Of a stretch of 9,793 nt of DNA, positions 1 to 7,362 are shown one piece after another. The stretch is from an uncultured Sphingobium sp. (GTDB lineage Bacteria > Pseudomonadota > Alphaproteobacteria > Sphingomonadales > Sphingomonadaceae): positions 1 to 9,793 of the forward strand of contig CAMLFF010000098.1 in the NCBI GenBank assembly GCA_946479185.1. The letters run 5' to 3'. The notes beneath the pieces are model-generated. The model worked only from the letters and a program-made list of their open reading frames with translations, was not told the origin of the DNA and did not search any database. The translations under genes and the position numbers were made by a program. Numbering within the stretch: position 1 is the stretch's first letter; each line of letters starts with the position of its first letter.

Positions 1-232
1 ATTTTTTGCCGACAATCTCCGCCCAGCGCGTGACGATGCTGGACTGGATGAAGCCGAATTTGCGGAAGGCTGCTCTGCCGACATCGGGCATGAGATCGGC
101 GATCGCACGGGCCGAGCCGCCGCGCGGGCGCTCCTGCGGGGCGGGGATGCCTTTCGTTGCACCCGTCTTTGCTCGGGGCGCACTGCTTTTAGCACGCGGT
201 GTATTGGGCTTGCTTGGCACGGCTTCTGTCAT
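1..232 (-). CDS. DUF721 / DciA-like protein, N-terminal part (partial)
   Basis: Read on the minus strand, this gives a protein starting MTEAVPSKPNT, then a basic, Pro/Ala-rich segment, then the block ADLMPDVGRAAFRKFGF followed by a TRWAEIVG motif. The 'ADLMP..GR....FGF....I...W.EIVG' pattern is typical of the DUF721 family. That family includes DciA, which in many bacteria lacking DnaC/DnaI helps load the replicative helicase DnaB. The C-terminus lies beyond the left edge. I prefer the ATG at 232 because a GGA sits about 7 nt upstream; an in-frame ATG at 244 lacks such a site. The gene is divergent from mutY with about 26 bp between starts, so each promoter must overlap the other gene's coding sequence. 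The family call is from memory of motif patterns; the helicase-loading role is inferred from the family. Confidence 0.75.
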   Translation of the reverse strand, partial: MTEAVPSKPNTPRAKSSAPRAKTGATKGIPAPQERPRGGSARAIADLMPDVGRAAFRKFGFIQSSIVTRWAEIVGKK

Positions 233-258
233 CGCCGCGTCCATGCCATAGGCAGGCT

Positions 259-1344
259 ATGGCCGTCGATGGATTAATCACACAGGATGCGGATATCGCA
301 CCCGCTCTGCTCGCTCATTATCGGGTGCATGCAAGGGCGCTGCCCTGGCGCAGTCCGCCCGGCACCGCGGCGCCTTCGCCCTATCGGGTGTGGCTTTCCG
401 AGATTATGTTGCAGCAGACGACTGTGGCGGCGGTCATTCCCTATTATCAGCGCTTTACGGAGCGCTGGCCAAGCGTTGAGGCGCTGGCGGGCGCGGCGGA
501 TGCCGAGCTGATGGCGGCCTGGGCGGGGCTTGGCTATTATGCCCGCGCCCGCAATCTGCTCGCCTGCGCGCGGCATGTGACGCTGGAGCGCAACGGGCGC
601 TTCCCGGAGGATGAGGCGGGCCTGCGCGCCTTGCCGGGCGTGGGCGCTTATACGGCGGCGGCGGTGGCGGCGATTGCCTTTGGGCAGCGCGCCGTCGTGG
701 TGGATGGCAATGTCGAGCGGGTGGTGAGTCGGCTGTTCGCGGTCGAGACGGCGTTGCCTGCCGCCAAGCCGATCCTGCGCGCGCTGGCGGACAGCATCAC
801 GCCGCAGCAGGATGCAGGCGACTTCGCGCAGGCGATGATGGACCTGGGCGCGACGATCTGCACGCCCAAGCGCCCCGCCTGCCTCACTTGCCCGCTCAGC
901 GCCATGTGCGCCGCGCGCGCGAGCGGCACGCAGGAGCGCTACCCGATCAAGGCGCCCAAAAAGGATCGCCCCACCCGCAGCGGCACGGCCTATTGGCTGG
1001 AGGCAGATGGCGCGGTGTGGCTGGTGCGGCGGGCCGACAAAGGCCTCTTGGGGGGCATGGCGGCGCTGCCGACGAGCGACTGGGCGGAAGGTGATGCCGT
1101 GCATGTGCCCCCAGTTGCGGGCGAGTGGCGGGTGCTGCCCGAGCCGGTGCGGCATGTGTTCACCCATTTCGCGCTGAACCTCTCCGTAGCGCGGCTTTCA
1201 CTCGATGAACGGCCCGATGATGCGCAGCTTGTCAGCGCATTTGGGGCGGGGCAATGGTGGGCGGTGGACCAGATCGAGCAGGCAGGCTTGCCGACGGTGT
1301 TTGCGCGGGCGGCAATGGCAGCCAGGGATGAGGATGCAGAATGA
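259..1344 (+). CDS. mutY: A/G-specific adenine glycosylase MutY
   Basis: MutY removes adenine mispaired with 8-oxoguanine or guanine, starting base excision repair in the cytoplasm. From the ATG at 259 the protein has 361 residues, normal for the family. Visible features in order: the catalytic helix WLSEIMLQQT with the proton-donor Glu at residue 48; the helix-hairpin-helix LPGVGAYTA (125-133); the catalytic Asp at 149 in VVDGNV; and a [4Fe-4S] loop with Cys 201, 208, 211 and 217 in the classical C-x6-C-x2-C-x5-C spacing. The C-terminal NUDIX-like domain that reads 8-oxoG contains HVFTHFALN (299-307). An upstream in-frame ATG at 199 would add 20 residues overlapping the divergent gene. I prefer 259 because an AGG lies 6 nt upstream and the family starts near the first helix. 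The stop overlaps the start of nudC, so the two are probably co-translated. Confidence 0.96.
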   Translation: MAVDGLITQDADIAPALLAHYRVHARALPWRSPPGTAAPSPYRVWLSEIMLQQTTVAAVIPYYQRFTERWPSVEALAGAADAELMAAWAGLGYYARARNLLACARHVTLERNGRFPEDEAGLRALPGVGAYTAAAVAAIAFGQRAVVVDGNVERVVSRLFAVETALPAAKPILRALADSITPQQDAGDFAQAMMDLGATICTPKRPACLTCPLSAMCAARASGTQERYPIKAPKKDRPTRSGTAYWLEADGAVWLVRRADKGLLGGMAALPTSDWAEGDAVHVPPVAGEWRVLPEPVRHVFTHFALNLSVARLSLDERPDDAQLVSAFGAGQWWAVDQIEQAGLPTVFARAAMAARDEDAE

Positions 1345-2252
1345 CGAGTGAGGCTGGCGGCAAGATGGATCATGCAATCACCTTCTCCGGTGGCACGCTC
1401 GACCGGGCGGATCAATTGCGGGTGCATCCCGAGCGGCTGGCGGCGGCCTGGGCCGATCCGCGTGCTCAGATCATCCTGCTCGATGGGCTGGACCCGCTGC
1501 CGACCGATGACGGCCTGCTGAGCGCAATCTCGGTTCCGCCCGAAGCTGAGCTTGCCGATCATGCGCTGATGGGTTTGCGCGAGGATGGCACGCCGGTGTT
1601 CGTCTCGCTGCTGATGAGCAAGCCAGCCGAACCGCCGACATCGCCGCCCAAAGTCTGGCAAGTCATCCCCTTGCTCTCCATGCCGGAGGCGGCGCTTTAT
1701 GGCGCGGCGCGAAGTCTGGTGGATTGGCATTCGCGCCATCAATTTTGCGCTCGCTGCGGCGGCGCGACCCACCCGATCAAGGCCGGTTGGGCGCGCCAGT
1801 GCAGCACATGCAGCGCCGAGCATTTCCCGCGTACCGATCCGGTCGTCATCATGCTGGCGGAATATGAGGGCAAGGTGCTGATCGGTCGTAACGCGCGCTT
1901 CCCCGCCGGGCGCTTCTCGGCGCTGGCGGGTTTCGTGGAGCCTGGCGAAACCTTCGAGGAAGCGGTGCGCCGCGAGCTGTGGGAAGAATGCGGCATCCGC
2001 ACCGGGCGCGTGGATTATCTGTTCAGCCAGCCCTGGCCGTTCCCCTCTCAGCTCATGATCGCCTGCATGGCGCAGGCGCTGGGCGATGAACTGACGCTCG
2101 ACGAGGAGGAAATTGCCGAGGCGATGTGGGTGAGCAAGGAGCAGGTGCGCGCGGCGTTGGCGGAGGAGGAAGGTGCGCTGTTCATTGCGCCGTCCAGGAT
2201 TGCGGTGGCGCATCATATGTTACGGGATTGGGTGGGTGATGTCGGTGAATAG
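1341..2252 (+). CDS. nudC: NAD+/NADH diphosphatase NudC (Nudix hydrolase)
   Basis: NudC splits NAD(H) into NMN(H) and AMP, and in some bacteria removes 5'-NAD caps from RNA. The 303-residue protein has the family's three hallmarks. A zinc ribbon has Cys 136/139 (FCARCGG) and Cys 154/157 (CSTC). A complete Nudix box runs from Gly197 to Ile219 (GFVEPGETFEEA, then RELWEECGI) with the expected Gly and Glu residues. The SQPWPFP motif (229-235), which separates NADH diphosphatases from other Nudix proteins, follows just after. The start ATG overlaps the mutY stop (ATGA), and a GAGG lies 7 nt upstream, so I take 1341 rather than the ATG at 1365. No terminator is evident in the 47 bp before the convergent methyltransferase gene. 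Confidence 0.95.
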   Translation: MTSEAGGKMDHAITFSGGTLDRADQLRVHPERLAAAWADPRAQIILLDGLDPLPTDDGLLSAISVPPEAELADHALMGLREDGTPVFVSLLMSKPAEPPTSPPKVWQVIPLLSMPEAALYGAARSLVDWHSRHQFCARCGGATHPIKAGWARQCSTCSAEHFPRTDPVVIMLAEYEGKVLIGRNARFPAGRFSALAGFVEPGETFEEAVRRELWEECGIRTGRVDYLFSQPWPFPSQLMIACMAQALGDELTLDEEEIAEAMWVSKEQVRAALAEEEGALFIAPSRIAVAHHMLRDWVGDVGE

Positions 2253-2299
2253 TTGCCTGCGTAAAATATCCAGTAGGAGAATGTTCAGAGGATGGTTGA

Positions 2300-3022
2300 C
2301 TAAACGGCCATCATTTTTGCAGAATTCCAAATTCTCTCTTCGGCTGAATAAAGGTGCTTGACCACCTCTAGTCTGGATATGCCCGATGTAAGCCTCTCTC
2401 GATTATAGGCTAATCCATTTGGGTCGACGTCTCGGCCCAATATATCCAAATATGCTGCACTGATGAAGGCTTCGTCCGCAAGACCTTCAAACTTGGTCAC
2501 ATCGGCCCAATCCTTTTCTTTTGTAGCTTCTGTGCAAATGACCCAGCCATCAATATAGGTGAAATCCCCAGCCAACAGGCCGGAGGCTTTCAGAATAACG
2601 CTCAATGTGATCTCGGTGAACCCATTGAAATGATAATCTCCTTCGTGATCCTGATTTCCGAACATCATTCTTAGCCAGTTGTAATGGCGCTCGAAGTCAT
2701 TCTTCTCTTCCATTTGCTGGGCGATTCGAACGGGATTGCTTGTTTCAATCCACATCTTGCCGCCGATTTTTATGAGCGATACCCAGTCAAGCAGAGCTCC
2801 CATCATAAACTGGCGAGGTATGTGCTCGATGATGTTAGCGACCACGGCATATTCGAAGTGATTTTTTGGAATAAGTGAGAAATCGTTGTTCTGCACAAGA
2901 ATGTCAGGGCTGCAGTTGGGATCCATGTCGATGTTGACATAACCCTCTCGGTAATCGTGACCACAGCCTATGTTGAGGTGAGTGGCGGTATCGAGAAGGT
3001 GAACTTGCTCATTGGTTAGCAT
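2300..3022 (-). CDS. SAM-dependent methyltransferase with C-terminal DUF4214-like segment
   Basis: The 240-residue protein begins with a class I methyltransferase fold: motif I as HLNIGCG (15-21), an acidic post-I strand VNIDMDPNC (29-37), and a VANIIEHIP segment (61-69) at the usual motif IV position. Residues about 182-230 (AFISAAYLDILGRDVDPNGL, then SRLEVVKHLYSAEE) resemble the DUF4214 repeat, which is common in bacterial surface and glycan-associated proteins. The substrate is unknown; methylation of a saccharide or a surface-polymer precursor is inference. There is no signal peptide, so the enzyme should be cytoplasmic. Composition differs sharply from its neighbours: the line at 2401-2460 is 47% GC by hand count against about 73% in a mutY line, which suggests horizontal acquisition. 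The start is the only ATG in front of motif I. Its ribosome binding site is weak (AAGAC). It is convergent with nudC. Confidence 0.8.
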   Translation of the reverse strand: MLTNEQVHLLDTATHLNIGCGHDYREGYVNIDMDPNCSPDILVQNNDFSLIPKNHFEYAVVANIIEHIPRQFMMGALLDWVSLIKIGGKMWIETSNPVRIAQQMEEKNDFERHYNWLRMMFGNQDHEGDYHFNGFTEITLSVILKASGLLAGDFTYIDGWVICTEATKEKDWADVTKFEGLADEAFISAAYLDILGRDVDPNGLAYNRERLTSGISRLEVVKHLYSAEERIWNSAKMMAV

Positions 3023-3152
3023 TGTTGTCTTTTTCTATGGGCAAAGATATTCATGAGCAAAGTCTATAGGAAGCAACTGCAGTTAACAAGAAATGAGGCT
3101 TGTGCTGTATTGGATTGGCCCTTTGCTCGCGACGACCGCTAAACGCCCCCCC

Positions 3153-3182
3153 TTGCACACCCTCCCCAATTCCGCCTAAAGC
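3153..3182 (+). promoter_or_regulatory. Possible sigma-70-type promoter upstream of the SulP gene
   Basis: TTGCAC at 3153-3158 and TAAAGC at 3177-3182 are separated by 18 bp, giving a tolerable -35/-10 pair in the 286-bp divergent gap between the methyltransferase and transporter genes. The -10 match is poor and GC-rich sphingomonad promoters are often degenerate, so this is only a candidate. The rest of the gap (3023-3308) shows no other gene. Confidence 0.2.
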
Positions 3183-3198
3183 CCCGCCATTCGCATGG

Positions 3199-3217
3199 AC
3201 CCGGTGGAATTCCGGGT
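3199..3217 (+). repeat. Short inverted repeat in the SulP leader
   Basis: ACCCGG (3199-3204) and CCGGGT (3212-3217) can form a 6-bp stem around a 7-nt loop, about 90 nt before the chosen start of the transporter gene. It would lie in the 5' untranslated region if the candidate promoter just upstream is used. No known riboswitch pattern is recognised, and it may be chance in GC-rich DNA. Confidence 0.25.
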
Positions 3218-3308
3218 GGCTCTTCCGGCCGCCGATCCGCCGGACAACATCACATATGATCTGAAAAATCCGCGCCCGTGGCGCCATGTGACTTGTTGTG
3301 GAACCCCA

Positions 3309-4805
3309 ATGTTCACTTCATTCTCTACCTATCGCCAGCAGTGGTTCACTGATGGCTCTGCGGCCTGGCGGGATATTCTTGCTGGCATTGTCGTTGCGCT
3401 TGCGCTCATCCCGGAGGCGATTGGCTTTTCCATCATTGCCGGGGTCGATCCGCGCGTGGGGCTTTATGCCTCGGTCACGATTGCGATGGTGATCGCGTTC
3501 ATCGGCGGGCGGCCGGGGATGATCTCTGCTGCCACCGCTGCCGTTGCCGTGCTGGTGACCCCGCTGGTGCGGGATCATGGTGTGGAGTATCTGTTTGCCG
3601 CGACCATCCTCATGGGCATTATCCAGATAATCGCCGGGTTGTTGCGCCTCGATCTGGTGATGCAGTTCGTCTCGCGCTCGGTGATCACCGGCTTTGTGAA
3701 CGCGCTCGCCATCCTCATCTTCATGGCGCAATTGCCGCAGCTCACCAATGTGGGTTGGGAGACTTATGCGATGGTCGCGGGTGGGCTTGCGATCATCTAT
3801 CTGCTGCCGCGGGTGACCAAGGCCGTGCCGTCGCCGCTCGTCGCGATCCTCATCCTCTCCGCCATCAGCATTGGCATGGGGCTGCCGGTGCATACGGTTG
3901 GCGATATGGGCAAGCTGCCGGAAGGTCTGCCCGCCTTCGCGCTGCCCAATGTGCCGCTGACATGGGACACGCTGCGCATCATCCTGCCCTATTCGCTCAC
4001 CATGGGCGCTGTTGGCCTGCTTGAGAGCCTGCTCACCGCGCAGATCGTGGATGACATGACCGATACAGACAGTGGCAAGCGGCAGGAATGTGCGGGCCAG
4101 GGCGGCTCGAACATTGTCGCTGCCTTTTTTGGCGGCATGGGCGGCTGCGCGATGATTGGCCAGTCGGTCATCAATGTGACCTCGGGCGGGCGGGGGCGTC
4201 TTTCCACCTTTACGGCAGGCGCGTTCCTGCTGTTTCTGCTCGCGGTGCTGGGGCCATTTGTGGGGCAAGTGCCCATGCCTGCGTTGGTCGCCGTGATGAT
4301 CATGGTCTCCATCGGTACGTTCAGCTGGAACTCGATCGCCAATCTGCGCCGCCATCCGCCCACCTCGTCCATCGTGATGCTGACTACGGTGATCGTGGTG
4401 GTGGCGACGCGTGACCTTTCGCTTGGCGTGCTCGCTGGGGTGCTGCTTTCTGGCATCTTCTTTGCGGGCAAGGTGCAGCGCATGTTTGCAGTAGAGCGGG
4501 ACGTAGCTGCCGATGGTGTGACGGCCACCTATCGCGTGACGGGGCAGATCTTCTTCGCATCGGTGGATCGCTTCACCCGCGCTTTCCAGATTGAGGACAG
4601 TGCCCGCCATGTCACCATCGACGTGACGGCAGCGCATTTCTGGGACATTTCTGGCGTTGGTGCGCTCGACAAGGTGGTTGCCCGGCTGCGGCGCGAGGGG
4701 CGCGATGTTGAGGTGATCGGCTATAATCGGGCGAGCGCGGATATTGTCGACCGCTTTGCCCTGCACGACAAAACCGGCGTGGAGATGGGCGTCGTGCCGC
4801 ATTGA
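3309..4805 (+). CDS. SulP/SLC26-family anion transporter with STAS domain
   Basis: A 498-residue inner-membrane transporter. The N-terminal signature is complete: [20 protein letters not shown] (25-44), then GLYAS (51-55) and [11 protein letters not shown] (66-76). Many hydrophobic segments follow, with the family block [20 protein letters not shown] (239-258) and [14 protein letters not shown] (263-276). The C-terminus (about 405-490) is a STAS domain containing [17 protein letters not shown] (438-454). SulP proteins move sulfate, bicarbonate, C4-dicarboxylates or other anions, often with Na+ or H+; the substrate cannot be read from sequence. I choose the ATG at 3309, where a GGA lies 6 nt upstream and the protein starts directly before the first conserved helix. 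An in-frame ATG at 3195 would add 38 non-conserved residues. In the STAS loop the usual D-S-S-G is DISG, so the classical phospho-serine position is isoleucine. Confidence 0.92.
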   Translation: MFTSFSTYRQQWFTDGSAAWRDILAGIVVALALIPEAIGFSIIAGVDPRVGLYASVTIAMVIAFIGGRPGMISAATAAVAVLVTPLVRDHGVEYLFAATILMGIIQIIAGLLRLDLVMQFVSRSVITGFVNALAILIFMAQLPQLTNVGWETYAMVAGGLAIIYLLPRVTKAVPSPLVAILILSAISIGMGLPVHTVGDMGKLPEGLPAFALPNVPLTWDTLRIILPYSLTMGAVGLLESLLTAQIVDDMTDTDSGKRQECAGQGGSNIVAAFFGGMGGCAMIGQSVINVTSGGRGRLSTFTAGAFLLFLLAVLGPFVGQVPMPALVAVMIMVSIGTFSWNSIANLRRHPPTSSIVMLTTVIVVVATRDLSLGVLAGVLLSGIFFAGKVQRMFAVERDVAADGVTATYRVTGQIFFASVDRFTRAFQIEDSARHVTIDVTAAHFWDISGVGALDKVVARLRREGRDVEVIGYNRASADIVDRFALHDKTGVEMGVVPH

Positions 4806-4811
4806 TGGTTG

Positions 4812-4832
4812 TGCGCGCTGGTGGGGCGCGCA
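4812..4832 (+). terminator. GC-rich hairpin after the SulP gene, possible weak terminator
   Basis: TGCGCGC (4812-4818) and GCGCGCA (4826-4832) form a perfect 7-bp stem with a 7-nt loop, 7 nt after the transporter stop codon. No T-tract follows, so it is not a classical intrinsic terminator. It could stabilise the 3' end or simply reflect GC-rich sequence. The gap to the next gene is 112 bp and holds no other gene. Confidence 0.3.
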
Positions 4833-4917
4833 ACGCTCCACCCCGCCGCGCATTGCGTCACCTCGCCCGCATGGCTAAAGCGCAGCCTCCCTCATCATTG
4901 CCCGGATATCCGCCTCC

Positions 4918-6261
4918 ATGCTCAGCCTCAATGAAGCTTTAGACCGCGCCCAATCGCTGGTGACTGCCGCGCGCAAGGCCGGGGCGGACGCGGCGGATGT
5001 GGTCTATGGCTGCGATGCCTCGTCTGGCGTGACGGTTAGGCTGGGCGAGCTGGAGGATGTGGAAAGCTCCGAATCCGAGCATATCGGCCTGCGCGTATTT
5101 GTGGGGAAGCGCTCGGCGACTGTCTCCTCCTCCGACCTCGCGACGCGCACCTTGCAGACGCTGGTGGAGCGGGCAATTGCGATGGCGGGGGAAGCGCCTG
5201 AGGATGCTTATGCGGGCCTGGCGCCGGAAGAGCGGCTGATGCACCGCAAGCTGCCTGCGCTCGACATTGAGGATGATGAAGAGCCAAGCCCGGCGGAGCT
5301 GCGCGAGCAGGCGCTGCGGGTCGAGGAAGCTGCGCGCAGTGTCGCCGGTGTAACCAATAGCGAGGGCGGCGGCGCCGGTTTTGGGCGCGCGCAGACGGCG
5401 CTGGCGACCAGCCACGGCTTTGCGGGCGCTTATGCGGGCACCAGCCATTCGCTCTGGGCCAGCGTGCTCGCGGGCGAAGGTGCGACGATGCAGCGCGATT
5501 ATGCCAGCCACAGCGCGCGGCACAGGCGTGACCTTGAAGCGGCGGATTCTGTTGGGCAGCGGGCTGGCACGCGCGCCGTCTCCCGCCTTGAGCCGCGCCG
5601 AATCGCGAGCGGCACGATGCCGGTGATTTTCGATCCGCGCATCGGCAACAGTCTGATCGGCCATTTGCTGGGCGCGATCTCCGGTCCATCGGTGGCGCGC
5701 AAGGCGAGCTTTTTGCGCGAGTTTCGTGGTGAACTGGTGCTGCCCGAGGGTCTGGATGTGGTGGACGATCCGCTGCGCGTGCGAGGTTTGCGCTCACGCC
5801 CCTTCGATGGCGAGGGGCTGCCGACATCGACGAAGCGGCTGATCAGGAAGGGTGTGCTCACCGACTGGATGATGGACAGCGCCTCTGCGCGTCAGCTTGG
5901 CTTGGAGCCAACCGGCCACGCAACCCGTGGCGGCGGCGCACCGGGCGTTGGCGCATCCAATGTGCATCTGGAAGGCGGCACTGCCTCCGCGCGCGAGCTG
6001 ATGGCGGATGTGACGCGCGGCCTCTATGTGACCGAGCTGGCAGGCCAGGGCGTGAATGGGATTACCGGCGATTATAGCCGGGGCGTCTCGGGCTTTTTGA
6101 TCGAGAATGGCTCTGTGAGTCATGCCGTCTCCGAGATCACGATTGCGGGCAATCTCAAGGAGATGTTCGCGCGGCTGGTGGCGGCGGATGATCTGGAATT
6201 CCGCTATGCCATCAATGTGCCCACCCTGCGCATAGACGGGATGACCATTGCCGGGGAGTGA
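4918..6261 (+). CDS. pmbA: PmbA/TldE-family protein (TldD/PmbA metalloprotease family)
   Basis: The 447-residue length and the signature GVNGITGDYSRGVSGFLIEN (378-397) near the C-terminus identify the TldD/PmbA family. With TldD, PmbA (TldE) forms a cytoplasmic heterodimeric protease known in E. coli for microcin B17 maturation and degradation of unfolded peptides such as CcdA. I see no HExxH zinc motif in this protein, as expected for the PmbA/TldE partner rather than TldD, which is not in the window. Other family-like features are the N-terminal VTVRLGELEDVESSES (38-53) and IFDPRIGNSLIGHLLGA (237-253). The ATG at 4918 is the only start near the conserved N-terminus; a GGA lies 11 nt upstream, so initiation may be modest. 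The downstream phosphatase gene starts inside its last codons, suggesting one transcription unit. Confidence 0.93.
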   Translation: MLSLNEALDRAQSLVTAARKAGADAADVVYGCDASSGVTVRLGELEDVESSESEHIGLRVFVGKRSATVSSSDLATRTLQTLVERAIAMAGEAPEDAYAGLAPEERLMHRKLPALDIEDDEEPSPAELREQALRVEEAARSVAGVTNSEGGGAGFGRAQTALATSHGFAGAYAGTSHSLWASVLAGEGATMQRDYASHSARHRRDLEAADSVGQRAGTRAVSRLEPRRIASGTMPVIFDPRIGNSLIGHLLGAISGPSVARKASFLREFRGELVLPEGLDVVDDPLRVRGLRSRPFDGEGLPTSTKRLIRKGVLTDWMMDSASARQLGLEPTGHATRGGGAPGVGASNVHLEGGTASARELMADVTRGLYVTELAGQGVNGITGDYSRGVSGFLIENGSVSHAVSEITIAGNLKEMFARLVAADDLEFRYAINVPTLRIDGMTIAGE

Positions 6262-7054
6262 CCGCTCCGATCATGACATTTTAGCGCCGCTGCTCGAGAT
6301 TGCCGACGCAGCCGGTGCCCTCGCCATGCGCTATTGGACGCCGGATCAGGCGATGGCGGGACATTGGGAAAAGCGCCCGGGCGAGCCGGTGAGCGAGGCG
6401 GACCTTGCCGTGGACGCGCTGTTGCGCGAGCGGCTGGGGGCACTGTTGCCCGAGGCGGGCTGGCTCTCGGAAGAAAGCGCCGAGACAGCGGGACGCAGCG
6501 ACAGGCGGCTGGCGTGGATTGTCGATCCGATTGATGGCACGCGCGATTTTGTGCGCGGTCGCCGGGGCTGGGCTGTCTCCATCGCGCTGGTGAATGCAGG
6601 CGCGGCGCGGATCGGCGTGCTAATTGCGCCCGCACGGGCCGAGCGCTGGTGGGCCGTGCGCGGCGGTGGAGCATGGCGCAACGGTGTGAGGCTGGAAGTG
6701 GGGAGCCATGCCACGCTATCGGGCGCGCGGGTGCCGCTCGATCATATGGGCGGCATCGATATGGATTATGAGATGGTGCCCAAGCCCAACGGCATCGCGC
6801 TGCGCATGGCGATGGTGGCGGCGAACGAAGCCGATCTGGTCGCGGGCCTGCGGCGCGGTGGTGAGTGGGACATTGCCGCCGCCGGGCTGATCGCGCAGGA
6901 GGCAGGCGCAATCGTGACGGATGCGCTGGGTGAGCCTGTGGTCTATAACAAGGCTGAGCCTTATGTGACGGGCGTGCTGTGTGGTGTGCCTGCTGTGCAT
7001 GAGGCTGGGGTGGCGAGGGTACGGGCCAGGGCGCTGAAGGTGCGGGGTGGGTGA
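6248..7054 (+). CDS. Inositol monophosphatase superfamily phosphatase, CysQ-like (TTG start)
   Basis: A 268-residue Mg2+-dependent phosphatase of the FIG superfamily. Metal-binding motifs are present: the tandem Glu of WLSEES (72-77), DPIDGTRDF (93-101) and the C-terminal GEWDIAAAG (205-213). These fit 3'(2'),5'-bisphosphate nucleotidase (CysQ, which hydrolyses PAP to AMP) or a relative such as inositol-1-phosphatase or histidinol-phosphatase; the GEWD form leans to CysQ. Start choice: an in-frame TGA at 6242-6244 blocks any longer version, and the first in-frame ATG (6326) would cut into helix 1 (ILAPLLEIADAAGALAMRYW). The TTG at 6248, with GGGA 6 nt upstream, is therefore the best start. 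It overlaps the pmbA stop by 14 nt, which points to translational coupling. The protein is cytoplasmic, with no signal peptide. Confidence 0.88.
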   Translation: MPGSDRSDHDILAPLLEIADAAGALAMRYWTPDQAMAGHWEKRPGEPVSEADLAVDALLRERLGALLPEAGWLSEESAETAGRSDRRLAWIVDPIDGTRDFVRGRRGWAVSIALVNAGAARIGVLIAPARAERWWAVRGGGAWRNGVRLEVGSHATLSGARVPLDHMGGIDMDYEMVPKPNGIALRMAMVAANEADLVAGLRRGGEWDIAAAGLIAQEAGAIVTDALGEPVVYNKAEPYVTGVLCGVPAVHEAGVARVRARALKVRGG

Positions 7055-7252
7055 GAACGCAGAGGAATCGGATGCTTTCCTTCACTGACCGCAGGTAGGG
7101 ACCGATTCAAAGCTTTGGGGTTAAGTTCCGCCGCGTTTGTCGTCAGGGCTGGCGCGGGTCATGATGTGAGCGGTACGACGTGTCGCAACGCGTCGAGACT
7201 TGGGCGTTTTCGGCGGCGCCGGGCAGAGAGAAATGCGCGCTGCAAAAGTAAA

Positions 7253-7275
7253 ATGGTTCGCACGAAATTAACCAT
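7253..7275. promoter_or_regulatory. Dyad ATGGTT-N11-AACCAT, possible operator
   Basis: ATGGTT (7253-7258) and AACCAT (7270-7275) form a 6-bp inverted repeat with 11 bp between. It is centred about 40-45 bp upstream of a TATATC hexamer that could be a -10 element, a spacing that suits a transcription factor site. The right arm is part of TTAACCAT (7268-7275), which matches the half-site described for the alphaproteobacterial cell-cycle regulator CtrA. Binding is inference only. Confidence 0.3.
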
Positions 7276-7327
7276 AGTCGGCAATCCTTGCTTTTTCGAT
7301 CACCTATATCTCAGCTAATGAAGCAAC

Positions 7328-7356
7328 GAGCCTGACGACGGGCTCTGGCGGGAGCC
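7328..7356 (+). promoter_or_regulatory. GAGCC-GGCTC-GAGCC element covering the Shine-Dalgarno site
   Basis: GGCTC (7341-7345) can pair either with GAGCC at 7328-7332 (8-nt loop) or with GAGCC at 7352-7356 (6-nt loop). The second pairing buries most of the Shine-Dalgarno GGGAG (7350-7354), which lies 8 nt before the ATG at 7363; the first would free it. The layout is that of a translational switch, but each stem is only 5 bp, so chance is a real alternative. Confidence 0.3.
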
Positions 7357-7362
7357 AATCAC

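Larger units (their letters stand above)
7055..7362. other. Gene-free leader region upstream of the GH-like gene
   Basis: This 308-bp stretch holds no convincing gene; a 67-codon open frame at 7115-7318 starts with TTG and has no recognisable domain. Composition falls from GC-rich to AT-richer along it. It contains a 7-bp inverted repeat GAATCGG/CCGATTC (7065-7071 and 7102-7108, 30-bp spacer), a dyad at 7253-7275 and a three-part complementary arrangement at 7328-7356. It should carry the promoter of the downstream secreted-protein gene, with TATATC at 7305-7310 as a possible -10, but I cannot find a convincing -35. Confidence 0.5.

Noticed and set aside
274..1167. 297-codon open frame on the minus strand opposite mutY
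   Set aside because: It is rich in Arg, His, Gln and Ala with no recognisable domain, as expected for the antisense of a GC-rich gene, and mutY is certain.
990..2216. 408-codon open frame on the minus strand opposite mutY/nudC
   Set aside because: It spans two clear genes on the other strand and shows the low-complexity composition of a shadow frame.
3195..3308. N-terminal extension of the SulP protein from an upstream ATG
   Set aside because: The 38 extra residues look non-conserved, while the ATG at 3309 has a better-spaced GGA and sits directly before the family's usual N-terminus.
3318..4853. 511-codon open frame on the minus strand opposite the SulP gene
   Set aside because: It is His/Arg/Asp-rich with no motifs and mirrors the codon structure of the transporter gene.
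7065..7108. GAATCGG/CCGATTC inverted repeat as terminator of the CysQ-like gene
   Set aside because: The 30-bp spacer is too long for an intrinsic terminator hairpin and no T-tract follows.
7115..7318. 67-codon open frame in the leader before the GH-like gene
   Set aside because: It starts with TTG, has no good ribosome binding site and no recognisable domain, and it overlaps the candidate regulatory dyad.
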